Below, in pieces: positions 35,552 through 44,712 of a stretch of DNA of 64,000 bases. Numbering within the stretch: position 1 is the stretch's first letter; each line of letters begins with the position of its first letter. This DNA comes from Lachnospiraceae bacterium. GTDB taxonomy: Bacteria > Bacillota > Clostridia > Lachnospirales > Lachnospiraceae. The notes below the pieces were generated by a model that was not told the DNA's origin, did not search any database, and saw only the letters and a program-made list of their open reading frames with translations. A program made the position numbers and the translations under genes. Where the stretch lies: positions 108,229 to 172,228 of the forward strand of contig JAUNAJ010000002.1 of NCBI GenBank assembly GCA_030527645.1, read 5' to 3'.

Positions 35552-36643
35552 TCAGTGTCCTCTCTTTCTCTTCAGCATCATGAATATTACCACCGGCGCG
35601 CCGAATATAGAGGTCACCGTACTGATATTCAGCTCCGTGGGAGCAAATGCCATTCTTGCGATCAGGTCACAGCCCATACAGAACACCGCTCCGCCCAGGA
35701 AGCAGCCCGGAATGACGATCAAAGGCTTTGCTGTATTCAGCCCCCGCTTTACCAGGAAGGGAACTGCAATACCCACGAAGGAGATGGGTCCTGCAAATGC
35801 CGTCACCGTTGCAGACAGAAAGCTTGACAGCAGGATCAGGGCCACCCGGAACAGCCGGATATTTACACCCATGCTCTGAGCATAGGCCTCGCCCAGCTGA
35901 TAAGCGCCGATAGGCTTGGCCATACAGAATACCAGCACAAAGGTAATGCCGATCACCACCGCTGCAATGGCCACATTGCTCCAGTTCATACCGGAGAAGC
36001 TTCCCAATGACCAGCCTCTTAAGTTTACAATATCGGAATCCTCCGCAAAGGTAACCACAAAGTCTGTCACCGCATTGCAGATGTAGCCGATCATAATTCC
36101 GGCAACCAGAAGGATCGACATACTGTGAATCCGTTTGGCGAACAGCAGAATAAATCCGATGGACATCATGGAGCCTGCGAATGCAGCCACGATCAGAGCA
36201 TAGGAGGACACCGTACCGATCTTCTCAAGAAATATGATCATGGTCAGTGCCACCACCATCTTGGCTCCCGAAGAGATTCCCAGCACGAAGGGACCCGCAA
36301 TCGGATTATCGAAGAAGGTCTGGAGCAGAAAGCCTGCCAACGCCAGTGCTCCTCCGAGAATGGCCGCCATCAGAATTCGCGGAAGACGGATCTTCCAGAT
36401 AATATTGTACTCCGTGGCATCTCCCGCCTTCAGAAAGATGATCTTCAGAATCCTCGATACAGAGATATGCACATTACCCGTATTGATATTCAAAATCGTA
36501 ATAAAAATACATGCTGCGATCATCGCGGCAAACACCAGAAAATATCTGGAGCGTTTGCGGAAATTTTCATTGTGAAAGGAGCCCTCCTGCCGCTTCGCAG
36601 AATCATTTTGCTCTGCCTTCAGACCCCTTTTTTCCTCACTCAC
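35552..36643 (-). CDS. FecCD-family ABC permease
   Basis: A 363-residue permease with about nine to ten membrane helices after a hydrophilic N-terminal stretch of about 30 residues. Typical motifs are RLPRILMAAILGGALALAG and GPFVLGISSGAK. It forms the membrane part of an iron-siderophore, heme or cobalamin importer with the FecE-like ATPase. Its start overlaps the stop of the 73-residue gene by ATGA. The required solute-binding protein is missing from the window. Confidence 0.92.
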   Translation of the reverse strand: MSEEKRGLKAEQNDSAKRQEGSFHNENFRKRSRYFLVFAAMIAACIFITILNINTGNVHISVSRILKIIFLKAGDATEYNIIWKIRLPRILMAAILGGALALAGFLLQTFFDNPIAGPFVLGISSGAKMVVALTMIIFLEKIGTVSSYALIVAAFAGSMMSIGFILLFAKRIHSMSILLVAGIMIGYICNAVTDFVVTFAEDSDIVNLRGWSLGSFSGMNWSNVAIAAVVIGITFVLVFCMAKPIGAYQLGEAYAQSMGVNIRLFRVALILLSSFLSATVTAFAGPISFVGIAVPFLVKRGLNTAKPLIVIPGCFLGGAVFCMGCDLIARMAFAPTELNISTVTSIFGAPVVIFMMLKRKRGH

Positions 36644-36861
36644 CCTTCATTCAGGACATCGCCCATTATGTCCCAGGCATCCTCCAGGGCGTCCAGCACC
36701 TCTGTCAGTGCATCCAGCTGCTCTTCATCCACATCATCGTCACCATCATAATCCTGAATCAGTTCTGCCAGATTGTTCTTCATATCCTCCAGCTGCTCCC
36801 ACATCGCTGCCAGTCTCTCATCATCCGCCGGAGATGCTGCAAATTGAACTGTTTTAGCCAT
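36640..36861 (-). CDS. small acidic protein coupled to the Fe-type transporter
   Basis: A 73-residue protein, strongly acidic (an 11-residue Asp/Glu/Gly stretch in the middle) and predicted to be two helices. The AAAGGAG site and the 4-nt overlap with the permease gene make it the first cistron of the importer operon. I do not recognise the family. The acidic core could bind a metal, but nothing proves it. Confidence 0.7.
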   Translation of the reverse strand: MAKTVQFAASPADDERLAAMWEQLEDMKNNLAELIQDYDGDDDVDEEQLDALTEVLDALEDAWDIMGDVLNEG

Positions 36862-37028
36862 TGTTCTCTCCTTTCATTCCTTTCGTCACACATTAAACGT
36901 GAAGCCTCACACGACTGAAGTCACAAAATGCGTCGGCTTTTTTCAGATCATACTGAAATGCAGTTTTCTTTTCTATAATAGTACATTTTTTCTGCGATTC
37001 ACAGTAGAAATTTGAATTCATGAGATTA

Positions 37029-37140
37029 CTGTGCCCGGGAATCAGGACATAAACACAGGAAAAACGAAAAGAGGAATTTCCTGTGCCTGGGTAGAACGTT
37101 ACTGGCACAGGAAAGCCAAAAGCAAGAAATCCCTGTGCCG
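37029..37140. repeat. degenerate 52-nt tandem repeat with internal hairpins
   Basis: Units start at 37029, 37081 and 37133 (partial), each opening CTGTGCC. Units 1 and 2 agree at 33 of 52 positions, including CACAGGAAA at offset 26-34. CCTGTGCC at 37080 can pair with GGCACAGG at 37104, giving a stem-loop. This fills most of the 417-nt gap 36862-37278 between divergent operons; the remainder shows nothing I can support. Confidence 0.55.
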
Positions 37141-37278
37141 ATGAGGACAAATATGGATTACAGAAACACTCAGTCCATGATAATGATTGAATTCTTCCAG
37201 CATCACTGGTATAATATTTCACAAATTGACCACTGTATCGTTTTAATGTACGAAATTTTCTGTGAAAGGAAGTGAAAT

Positions 37279-38619
37279 ATGTTAAAAACCTTAGGAATTG
37301 ACGGACTGAGTGAAAACTTTTCAGATTTGCATACCCTAAAATCTCCGAACGATATACTGGAGACACTGCTTGCAGGCATCGGCGAATTATTTCAATGTGA
37401 GCGGGTCTATGTCTGTAAGAAGAACGAGGAAAACGGATACGACTGCATCAACGAATGGGTTAGTGAAGGGACGATGCCCAAAAAGCATCTCCTCCAGAAT
37501 CTCCCCCACGATGGGGTTCGCTATTATTATCATTACTTCAAAAGAGGGCAGATCCTTACCTTTGACGACATCGAAGCATTCAGAAATCAGAACGAGGAGC
37601 TGTATGCCATATTGAAGCCTCAGCGTCTGCAGTCCATGCTGTGCCTGCAGCTGAGGATTGACGACAGAGATCTGGGCTTTTTCGGAATCGATAACCCTAT
37701 TCCGGAGAAGTATGCGGAGATGCTGAACATAGCAGCTGTAATCGGACGGTATGTCTCTATATTAGTCCATCAGCAGACGCTGGAATCCAGCATCAAAGAC
37801 GGAGAGCTGTCCCGTTCTGCTGCAAAGGACGCTTCGGAGGGTCAGCCGCTTCCTGCCAGGATCCTGCAGATCAAAGAGGGCAGTCAGGCTGCCGTAGTGT
37901 ACTTCGAGGTAACACAGCGGGATCACGGTGTTACCAGAAACCAGGAGATCCTGCGGCACATGCTGACTCACACAGAGCGGCTGCTGGGAAGTATCTTCGG
38001 GGCGCTGAATGTATTCCGCCTTGAGGAGCTTGGTTTTATCGCGATCCTGGAGGGCAGTGAAAATCTGGATCTGCCGCTTCTGCAGGAACGCCTGACCTCC
38101 GTTAATCTGGCACTGGATCCCTTCGGTATATTTGCTTTTTCCGGACTGTCAGCTGTCCGGTCCTACCGGAATATGGCTGATTTTTTCGATATGGTGTATC
38201 AGGCAAATGGAAAGATGCTGCACCAGAAAAAGCGCTACCGGGATTTTTACACAGAAAAATATCACTTTAATGGTAATTCTGCCGCTGCATTCCGGGAACT
38301 GGTGGAGATCCATCCGGAAAGAGACTCCTACATGGTCCTGTATCATGAATATGCCTCTGCTTTTGAAACAGGCAGCTTCAGCGAACAGCTGCAGCGCATG
38401 CAAAGGTTTGTTTATCCGGAGGACCGTGAAAAATATACAGAATTCTGGCAGGCACAGCTGGCTCTCTCCCGAAACTCTGCAGAGCTGAGGGAAGGTCCCC
38501 AGACTCATCATCTTCATTTCCGGATGATGATAGACAACAAAACAGTGTGGGAAACACTGTCAGTGGCCATGTACATCGCCACGAACGGAGAAGCTGTTCT
38601 TCTGTGCTACACCCAGTAG
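37279..38619 (+). CDS. GAF-domain protein, possible degenerate GGDEF
   Basis: A 446-residue soluble protein. Residues 20-165 fit a GAF domain (ILETLLAGIGELFQCERVYV...; LCLQLRIDDRDLGFFGID). A second domain (about 205-330) has the length and strand order of a GGDEF domain but lacks the GGDEF motif, so it would be inactive as a cyclase. A final domain of about 100 residues (YMVLYHEYASAFETG...) is unassigned. The AAAGGAAG site precedes the ATG. A signalling or ligand-sensing role is likely; the ligand is unknown. Confidence 0.7.
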   Translation: MLKTLGIDGLSENFSDLHTLKSPNDILETLLAGIGELFQCERVYVCKKNEENGYDCINEWVSEGTMPKKHLLQNLPHDGVRYYYHYFKRGQILTFDDIEAFRNQNEELYAILKPQRLQSMLCLQLRIDDRDLGFFGIDNPIPEKYAEMLNIAAVIGRYVSILVHQQTLESSIKDGELSRSAAKDASEGQPLPARILQIKEGSQAAVVYFEVTQRDHGVTRNQEILRHMLTHTERLLGSIFGALNVFRLEELGFIAILEGSENLDLPLLQERLTSVNLALDPFGIFAFSGLSAVRSYRNMADFFDMVYQANGKMLHQKKRYRDFYTEKYHFNGNSAAAFRELVEIHPERDSYMVLYHEYASAFETGSFSEQLQRMQRFVYPEDREKYTEFWQAQLALSRNSAELREGPQTHHLHFRMMIDNKTVWETLSVAMYIATNGEAVLLCYTQ

Positions 38620-38690
38620 GCTGTTTACTCTGCATCCTGCACTCAGTGAGCAAATTCAAATTCTGTGGTACACCTTGTACTGCTGCAAGA

Positions 38691-38735
38691 GCATGCACCC
38701 CGAAGAAGGTCTTTCTTCTCCGGGGTGCATGTTTT
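38691..38735 (+). terminator. terminator of the GAF protein gene
   Basis: GCATGCACCCCGAAGAA (38691-38707) pairs with TTCTCCGGGGTGCATG (38716-38731) with a one-nucleotide bulge, followed by TTTT. Confidence 0.8.
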
Positions 38736-38894
38736 GTTCGATTTCCAACAGATTTTCTTCCTGATTTCTGCTATACTGACACTGCTGAATACTGTTTGTT
38801 TATTAGATTGGTTTCTTGCGGGCAGTAAATAAGCATTACTATTCTGAACAATATCCGGACATTTCAATACGTCCGCATCAGGAGGAATATCTAT

Positions 38895-39815
38895 ATGGAA
38901 CAGCTTTATAAACACTTACGAGAGCAGGGTGTATCAGAGGATCTGCTCTCCATGGTTACAGAATACAGACAGCAGCACGGTGTGGAGGAGTCCGTGCAGG
39001 ACCGTATCATCCACCCGGAGATCTTCTTCTACGGAAAGGATATTCTGGAGATGTCCATCTCCGCGCTGCTTTACAAAGAAAATCTTCTTCTCTCCGGTGC
39101 AAAGGCAACAGGAAAGAACGTGCTCTGTGAGACTCTGGCCTATCTGTTCGGCCGTCCCACCTACAACATTTCTTTTCATGTGAACACCGACAGCACCTCT
39201 CTGATCGGTGCAGACACCTTCCGGAACAACGAGGTCACTCTGCGAAAGGGATCTGTATCCCTCTGTGCAGAGGTAGGCGGCTTCGGTATTCTGGACGAGA
39301 TCAATATGGCTAAAAACGATGCCGTTTCCGTACTTCACGCTACCCTGGATCATCGACGCACCATTGATATCCCGGGCTATGAGAAGATCCCGCTCCATCC
39401 GGCTGCCCGTTTCATCGGAACCATGAACTACGGCTACGCCGGTACCAAGGCACTGAATGAGGCCCTTGTATCCCGTTTCCTAGTGATCGATCTTCCTCCC
39501 CTCGATGAGGACACCATCTTCTTCCTGCTGAAGAAGCATTTCCCAACAGGAAAGGATGAAGCACTGGAACAGTTCTGCGGTCTCTTCCTGGATCTGCAGG
39601 AGAAGGCCTCAAACGGCGAAATTTCTTCCAAGTCTCTGGATATGCGCGGTCTGATCTCTGCGATCCGTATCACCGCCTCCGGACTGTCTCCCGTAAAGTC
39701 AGTAACCATGGGTATCACCAATAAGAGTTTTGATGCCTTCGAGAAGGAGATCATCGCCGATACAGTCATGACTCGTATTCCAAAAACCTGGACAGCAGCG
39801 GATGTGTTTGAATAA
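38895..39815 (+). CDS. MoxR-type AAA+ ATPase
   Basis: A 306-residue AAA+ protein of the MoxR/NorQ/CbbQ group. Walker A is the variant GAKATGKN (68-75) and Walker B is GILDEINMA (131-139). GTMNYGYAGTKALNEALVSRF covers sensor 1 and the arginine-finger region. Such ATPases remodel or activate a partner with the help of a VWA-domain protein. That partner lies 300 nt downstream in the same operon. The start follows a GGAGG site. Confidence 0.9.
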   Translation: MEQLYKHLREQGVSEDLLSMVTEYRQQHGVEESVQDRIIHPEIFFYGKDILEMSISALLYKENLLLSGAKATGKNVLCETLAYLFGRPTYNISFHVNTDSTSLIGADTFRNNEVTLRKGSVSLCAEVGGFGILDEINMAKNDAVSVLHATLDHRRTIDIPGYEKIPLHPAARFIGTMNYGYAGTKALNEALVSRFLVIDLPPLDEDTIFFLLKKHFPTGKDEALEQFCGLFLDLQEKASNGEISSKSLDMRGLISAIRITASGLSPVKSVTMGITNKSFDAFEKEIIADTVMTRIPKTWTAADVFE

Positions 39816-39850
39816 TAATATTATTATTTTAATAGGGAGGATAGTTGCAT

Positions 39851-40123
39851 ATGACTTCATCAGGATGTCAGGGAAAACCGCAGATCTCTATCACAGAGGT
39901 GGAATGTCCCGAATGCGGTGAATTGGTGGAAATGATGACAACGGATGCCACTGCAGTCTGCGAGGAGTGCGGTGCCACTGTTGTAAATGATAAGATGAAA
40001 TGTGTCTTCTGGTGTGATCATGCCAGAGAATGTGTCGGTGACGAAGCTTACGAAGCAGCCATGGCCGCTGCAGACCGTATTGAATTCGATCCGGTACAGT
40101 TTGAAAATATTACGAGGTGGTAA
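39851..40123 (+). CDS. Cys-rich zinc-ribbon-like protein of the MoxR/VWA module
   Basis: A 90-residue protein with CPECGELVEM...CEECGATV...CVFWCDHARECVG. It is paralogous to the 16966-17232 protein. An ATG at 39851 is preferred, 10 nt after GGAGG; an in-frame TTG at 39845 is an alternative. It lies 35 nt after the ATPase gene and 3 nt before the VWA gene, so it belongs to that module. It may be an adaptor or metal carrier; no catalytic motif is seen. Confidence 0.82.
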   Translation: MTSSGCQGKPQISITEVECPECGELVEMMTTDATAVCEECGATVVNDKMKCVFWCDHARECVGDEAYEAAMAAADRIEFDPVQFENITRW

Positions 40124-40126
40124 GCA

Positions 40127-41998
40127 ATGAAACTGACTCCGTCACAGCTGGAGGATCACCGGCTGGAGATTGAAAACAGAATACGCAATCTGTTCTGGAC
40201 TGTCAGCGGGGACTACACCCTGGAGATCCGCCCGGATATAGAAGAATTCGCCCGGTCTGAATATCTGGCACTTTACAATGCTCTGAAGCAGGGAGCCTTC
40301 GCCAAGTACTTTGATGCAGAGGAAATGGCTCTGTATGTCATGAAGAAGACCTATCTCAAGGCCGATGAGAAGGCTCTGATGGAGCTGGTGCAGCTCTGCA
40401 TTGAGACCGCTGTCTATCCCCTGATCCGGGATGCCCGCCCCGGCGCTTCTGAGATTCGTACGAGTGCCTGGCTGGCACTTCTTAAGGCAGAACAGGAACC
40501 TGCCCCGGTCCGCCCCCTGAGAAAGCGCAGGGAAGCGATGCACCCGCAGAAAACCCTGTTCCACAGAGCAAGAAATCTGATGATCTGCCGATACCTGATA
40601 TCTGTTCAGGCACTTTCCCCGGAGGATCCCTTTGTGCAGAGCTGCGAGATGGATCAGGATGCTGCTCTTCTTCTCAAAGAACTTGCGCCTTTGGAAAATG
40701 CCCGCAGCACAGGTGAGCTTCTGGAAGTTATAGACCGGCTCTACAACAGCAGACAGGATCCGGATTTTCAGGAGCAGAATGGTGATCTGAACCAGGTTCT
40801 GTCCATTCCCTCCGATGCTCTTCTCTATTCCTCCGTCGGACAGGAAGCTCTCTCCGATGATCAGATGGATACCATCATGAGAAAATACCTGACCAATCTC
40901 CGAAGAGATATGCTCCGGCTGTCCGTGGATGGGAAGAGACGCGGGAAAGGCTCTGTGCTTACAAAAGAAATGGTGGAGAACACGAACTTCTCCACCCCCA
41001 CAGAGGAATCTGCAAAGAAGGTAAAGGACTATGTAGCCTTAAGCTACGGCCGCAGCTACCTGTCCGAGCAGGAGCAGCGCCAGCTCAATGCCCTTCTGTG
41101 CCGTGGTGCTCACAGAGGCTGCTCTCTTCACTATACAGACGGTATTCTTCATAAACCCATTCTAAAGAATAACCAGTATCGCTACAGCCAGATGCTGACC
41201 CAGAAAAATCGCATGTACTACTACGGCAACCATCGGATCATCAAGCGGAACATTGACAATCTGGCGGAAGCCCTGGGACATATGATCGCTCTACGCCAGG
41301 AGAAGGAAATCTGGAGAGACCGTGCCGGTACCCTTGTTCCCTCCCGTATGTGGAAGCTGGGACGCACCGGGGATGACAAACTGTTCAACAAGACCTTCCA
41401 GCATGACGATTCTGAATTCGTAGTAGAGATCCTGCTGGACGGCAGCGGTTCCCAGATGAAACGGCAGACCCAGGTAGCTGCCCAGGGATATATGATCAGT
41501 GAGGCCTTAAGCCGTGTAGGCATTCCCCATCGCGTCAGTTCCTTCTGCACCTTCTGGGATTACACCATTCTGCACCGCTTCCGGGATTATGACGATCCCC
41601 GTACAGAGAACGAGCGGATCTTTGAATATCATGGCTCTGCCACTAACCGGGATGGTCTGGCCATCCGGGCAGTCTGCAATGAGCTGCTGAACCGTCAGGA
41701 AGAGCATAAGATCCTGATCATTCTCAGCGACGGAAAGCCGAATGATCTGGGAAGAAGAAGCCGCGGAACAGAAAAAGCCCTCCCCTATCTGGGAGAGGAC
41801 GCCGTAAAGGATACAGCCTTCGAGGTTCGTAAGGCCAGAGCACTGGATGTTGCTGTCCTTGGCATTTTCTCCGGACTGGAAGAGGATCTGGAGGCAGAGA
41901 AAAAGATCTTCGGCAATGACTTTGCCTATATCCGCAACCTGAACAACTTCTCCAAGGTAGTCGAGCAGTACCTCTGCCGGCAGCTGGAGGTAGAGTAA
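40127..41998 (+). CDS. VWA-domain protein (NorD/CobT-like)
   Basis: A 623-residue protein. The first 400 residues are helix-rich and without a known signature. The C-terminal VWA domain has a MIDAS motif DGSGS (438-442), a Thr in SATNRDG and Asp in LIILSDGKPND. Such proteins pair with MoxR ATPases to insert metals or activate enzymes, as in NorQ-NorD and CobS-CobT. The three-gene operon ATPase, zinc ribbon, VWA is compact. The target enzyme is not next to it. Confidence 0.88.
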   Translation: MKLTPSQLEDHRLEIENRIRNLFWTVSGDYTLEIRPDIEEFARSEYLALYNALKQGAFAKYFDAEEMALYVMKKTYLKADEKALMELVQLCIETAVYPLIRDARPGASEIRTSAWLALLKAEQEPAPVRPLRKRREAMHPQKTLFHRARNLMICRYLISVQALSPEDPFVQSCEMDQDAALLLKELAPLENARSTGELLEVIDRLYNSRQDPDFQEQNGDLNQVLSIPSDALLYSSVGQEALSDDQMDTIMRKYLTNLRRDMLRLSVDGKRRGKGSVLTKEMVENTNFSTPTEESAKKVKDYVALSYGRSYLSEQEQRQLNALLCRGAHRGCSLHYTDGILHKPILKNNQYRYSQMLTQKNRMYYYGNHRIIKRNIDNLAEALGHMIALRQEKEIWRDRAGTLVPSRMWKLGRTGDDKLFNKTFQHDDSEFVVEILLDGSGSQMKRQTQVAAQGYMISEALSRVGIPHRVSSFCTFWDYTILHRFRDYDDPRTENERIFEYHGSATNRDGLAIRAVCNELLNRQEEHKILIILSDGKPNDLGRRSRGTEKALPYLGEDAVKDTAFEVRKARALDVAVLGIFSGLEEDLEAEKKIFGNDFAYIRNLNNFSKVVEQYLCRQLEVE

Positions 41999-42000
41999 CC

Positions 42001-42054
42001 AGAAAACCGGAGCAGACCGACAGGAATCTACCTGCGGGTCTGCTCCGGTTTTCT
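42001..42054. terminator. bidirectional terminator overlapping a coding end
   Basis: An 18-bp perfect stem (42001-42018 with 42037-42054). The right arm is within the coding sequence of the convergent metalloprotease-like gene, encoding its last residues. Confidence 0.85.
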
Positions 42055-42741
42055 CATGGCTTTCAAAAGCCACTGCTGATCAATTTTCTTTAATTCTTCT
42101 CCAAATCGTATATGAAGCCGTACGGAACCTGTAAGCTGTTCGATCTGCTCAATGCTTCCCTCACCATAGGATGGATGGCGGATCACTTCTCCTGGTTTGA
42201 ACTGTACCACTCTGTTTTTTGAATCCTGATACTCCTTTTCCCTTTGTCTTGTATCCTTCAGCTGCACGTGGGGATCATTGATGGGATTCCGAAGCTTCCT
42301 CTTATAGTCCTGCTTTCTAAGACTCTCACCCACCTTATAATATGGTGACGGCACTGCCCCGATCAGGGAGCAGCACCAGATCCAGGCACTGCCGTGGATA
42401 CCGGGCTTAAACTGATATTCTCTTGGGATCTCCATATTGTACTGCATGTAATGGGCATATTCATGAAGATACAGATCCAGACGATCACTTCGCTTCAACG
42501 GATTCTCCACGCTGTAGCCCGTAAACAGCAAGGAGAAGTGAAAGTGCTCCATGTTTGAACCGTTTCCCGGTGTATAGGAACCGAGTACATCCTCATCAAA
42601 ACCAAAGGTGATCGGTATCCTTGCTCCTCTCAGATGAAATCGTTCATCCAGTTTCTGATACAATGCTCTGATATCAGCAAGGATCACCTGCTCGTCCTTC
42701 TCCAGCAGCGGACGCAGCTTCTCTATCTCATTCCAGTTCAT
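42028..42741 (-). CDS. HExxH zinc metalloprotease-like protein
   Basis: A 237-residue protein with the zincin motif HEYAH (His93, Glu94, His97) following a DLYLHEYAHYMQYNM helix, like SprT-type proteases. The C-terminal part (FKPGEVIRHPSYGEGSIEQIE) is a small Tudor-like beta barrel of the CarD/UvrD tail type. That combination suggests action on DNA-bound or RNA-polymerase-related proteins, which is inference. No signal peptide. The last codons overlap the shared terminator. Confidence 0.78.
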   Translation of the reverse strand: MNWNEIEKLRPLLEKDEQVILADIRALYQKLDERFHLRGARIPITFGFDEDVLGSYTPGNGSNMEHFHFSLLFTGYSVENPLKRSDRLDLYLHEYAHYMQYNMEIPREYQFKPGIHGSAWIWCCSLIGAVPSPYYKVGESLRKQDYKRKLRNPINDPHVQLKDTRQREKEYQDSKNRVVQFKPGEVIRHPSYGEGSIEQIEQLTGSVRLHIRFGEELKKIDQQWLLKAMRKPEQTRR

Positions 42742-42841
42742 TATTACTTCTTACTCCATTGCATTCATTTCCATTGAACCACATGATAGATCCAGACCTA
42801 TGTGGTTACATGGATCTTCCTGATTGACAGGAATCTTATTG

Positions 42842-43078
42842 TCAGATCAATTGATAGCCGCCGCCGGAAAAGTCCGGACTCAGCAGAATGTCGTACTCTC
42901 TGACCTGCTCCTCTCCCTTCACGACCTTCAGCAATACTGCATTTTCTTTCGGCTCTTCTTCCTCATCGCAATAGGGGCAGACGATCTGCTTTTTTGTGCT
43001 CACATCCAGAAAGCGCATTTTACACACATCACATTCATACAATCCGGCTTCTTCTGTTCCATCCGGTACAAAATTCAT
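42842..43078 (-). CDS. zinc-ribbon small protein
   Basis: A 78-residue protein with CDVCKMRF...CPYCDEE, a two-knuckle zinc ribbon, then a beta-rich tail. The start at 43078 follows AAAGGAG; the frame extends 38 codons further into the region after the MATE gene without a site. Function unknown. Confidence 0.72.
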   Translation of the reverse strand: MNFVPDGTEEAGLYECDVCKMRFLDVSTKKQIVCPYCDEEEEPKENAVLLKVVKGEEQVREYDILLSPDFSGGGYQLI

Positions 43079-43188
43079 ACTGATTCTCCTTTCATTGTCC
43101 GCTGCATGCTTCTTCCTTTCACTCAAAATTCTCAATGCAGCTTTCTCTTCGATTCGCTGTCGACGCACGACGAGCCTAACGAGGGACC

Positions 43189-44562
43189 TCACTCTTCCTG
43201 TGCAGATGCTTCTGATTCATGCCCCAGACGAATCTTCCGGTCGATCCTGCGGTTCCAGTCCCGCATCTTCTTCATTAACGGGAGGATCATTACAACCCAC
43301 ACAATGGGCTCTACCCAGATCACACCGTCGTAGCCCCAGGCAGGCACCAGTGTATAGGTAAGAATGATTTTTCCCGCCATCTCAATACCGCTGGAGATCA
43401 GCGGTGTGATCCGGTCTCCCACACCCTGCAGGGCATTGCGCTGCACGAAGATCACCGCCACCAGTACATACAGAATTGTATCCATTCGCAGGTACTTTAC
43501 TGCTGCTTCGATCATGACTGTATCATCGCTGCCCGTCACGGCCTGCACCATCCAGGCTGCCGAGGTGTATACAATAAGCAGAACAGCAATACACCAGCTG
43601 CAGGTGATCCAGTACCCGGTCCGGATTCCCTTTCGTATCCTGGTATACTTTCGTGCCCCAAAATTCTGACCGCAGTAGGTAGCCATGGCGATTCCCACAG
43701 AGACGAAGACAGACATCAATACCTCTGTGATCTTTCTCGCAGTACTCTGGGCTACGATATAGGAGCTGCCCAGATCATTGACTGCTGTCTGCAGGATCAG
43801 TGATCCAACACCGATCAGAGAATTCATACACCCCATGGACAGACCGGTGCTCAGCATAAATCGGAGCATTCCACGATTACAATCCCGGATATCCTCTCCT
43901 GTGATCCGGAAGAGATCATACTTCTGCAGCATATAAACTGCGCAGATCACAATGGTGACTGCCTGAGCCCCCACGGTGGCTGCCGCTGCGCCCCATACTC
44001 CTGTGTGAAAATATCGAAGGAGAACGATATCTCCTATGATATTCAACAGTACCGACAGCGTCAGTGTCAGCAAGGGTGTAATACTGTCCCCGATGGCTCT
44101 GGCCGATGCGATCAGCACATTGTACAGCATGGTGATGACCATGCCCGCCAGCACGATCCGAATGTATCCTGCGGCTGTCTCGTACAGTTCTGCCGGAACA
44201 TTCAGGAAATTTAAAATCGGGTCCAGCAGAAGCAGCGTTATGCCCACAAACAGCACTGCCAGGGCAAGTCCCATCACAAGAGCTGCCGCAAAGGAAGCCT
44301 TCACATTCTTCCTGTCCTTTGCCCCGAATTTCTGCGCGGTCATAATCGCAAAGCCATTGGCGATTCCTGTAAAAAATCCGTTGAACAGGAAGCTGAGCAC
44401 CGTGGTTGCTCCCACTGCCGCAAGCGCCTCATCTCCAAGATAGGTGCCAACGATCCTGGTATCTGCAATACTGTAGGTCATCTGCAGCAGGCTTCCGATC
44501 AGAATTGGCAATGAGAATGCCAGAATCAGACGGGTTGGGGATCCCTTTGTCATATCTTTCAT
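43189..44562 (-). CDS. MATE-family efflux transporter
   Basis: A 457-residue membrane protein with twelve predicted helices in two homologous halves. It starts MKDMTKGSPTRLILAFSLPI and carries the typical MTYSIADTRIVGTYLG and QNFGARKYTRIRKGI segments. It exports drugs or metabolites in exchange for sodium or protons. The ATG at 44562 follows GGAGTG. It is divergent from an EamA transporter, with two palindromes between them. Confidence 0.92.
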   Translation of the reverse strand: MKDMTKGSPTRLILAFSLPILIGSLLQMTYSIADTRIVGTYLGDEALAAVGATTVLSFLFNGFFTGIANGFAIMTAQKFGAKDRKNVKASFAAALVMGLALAVLFVGITLLLLDPILNFLNVPAELYETAAGYIRIVLAGMVITMLYNVLIASARAIGDSITPLLTLTLSVLLNIIGDIVLLRYFHTGVWGAAAATVGAQAVTIVICAVYMLQKYDLFRITGEDIRDCNRGMLRFMLSTGLSMGCMNSLIGVGSLILQTAVNDLGSSYIVAQSTARKITEVLMSVFVSVGIAMATYCGQNFGARKYTRIRKGIRTGYWITCSWCIAVLLIVYTSAAWMVQAVTGSDDTVMIEAAVKYLRMDTILYVLVAVIFVQRNALQGVGDRITPLISSGIEMAGKIILTYTLVPAWGYDGVIWVEPIVWVVMILPLMKKMRDWNRRIDRKIRLGHESEASAQEE

Positions 44563-44589
44563 ACTTATATCACTCCACTTGCTGATAAT

Positions 44590-44645
44590 GTTACCGTTTA
44601 CGGGTAACCTGATAAACATTTTATTTGCGACAGCTTACAGCTGTC
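44590..44645. promoter_or_regulatory. two palindromes between divergent transporter genes
   Basis: GTTACC-N7-GGTAAC (44590-44608) and GACAGC-N5-GCTGTC (44629-44645) lie in the 150-nt gap between the MATE and EamA genes and are candidate operators. Confidence 0.4.
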
Positions 44646-44712
44646 CGTTTACAAATCGAGTAGATTCATTATAGAATAGAGACTGTTATGATACAAGAAG
44701 GAGTTATTCATT

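Noticed and set aside
36893-37366. 157-codon open frame on the minus strand across the tandem repeat
   Set aside because: It runs through the hairpin repeats and into the start of the GAF gene, with no ribosome site.
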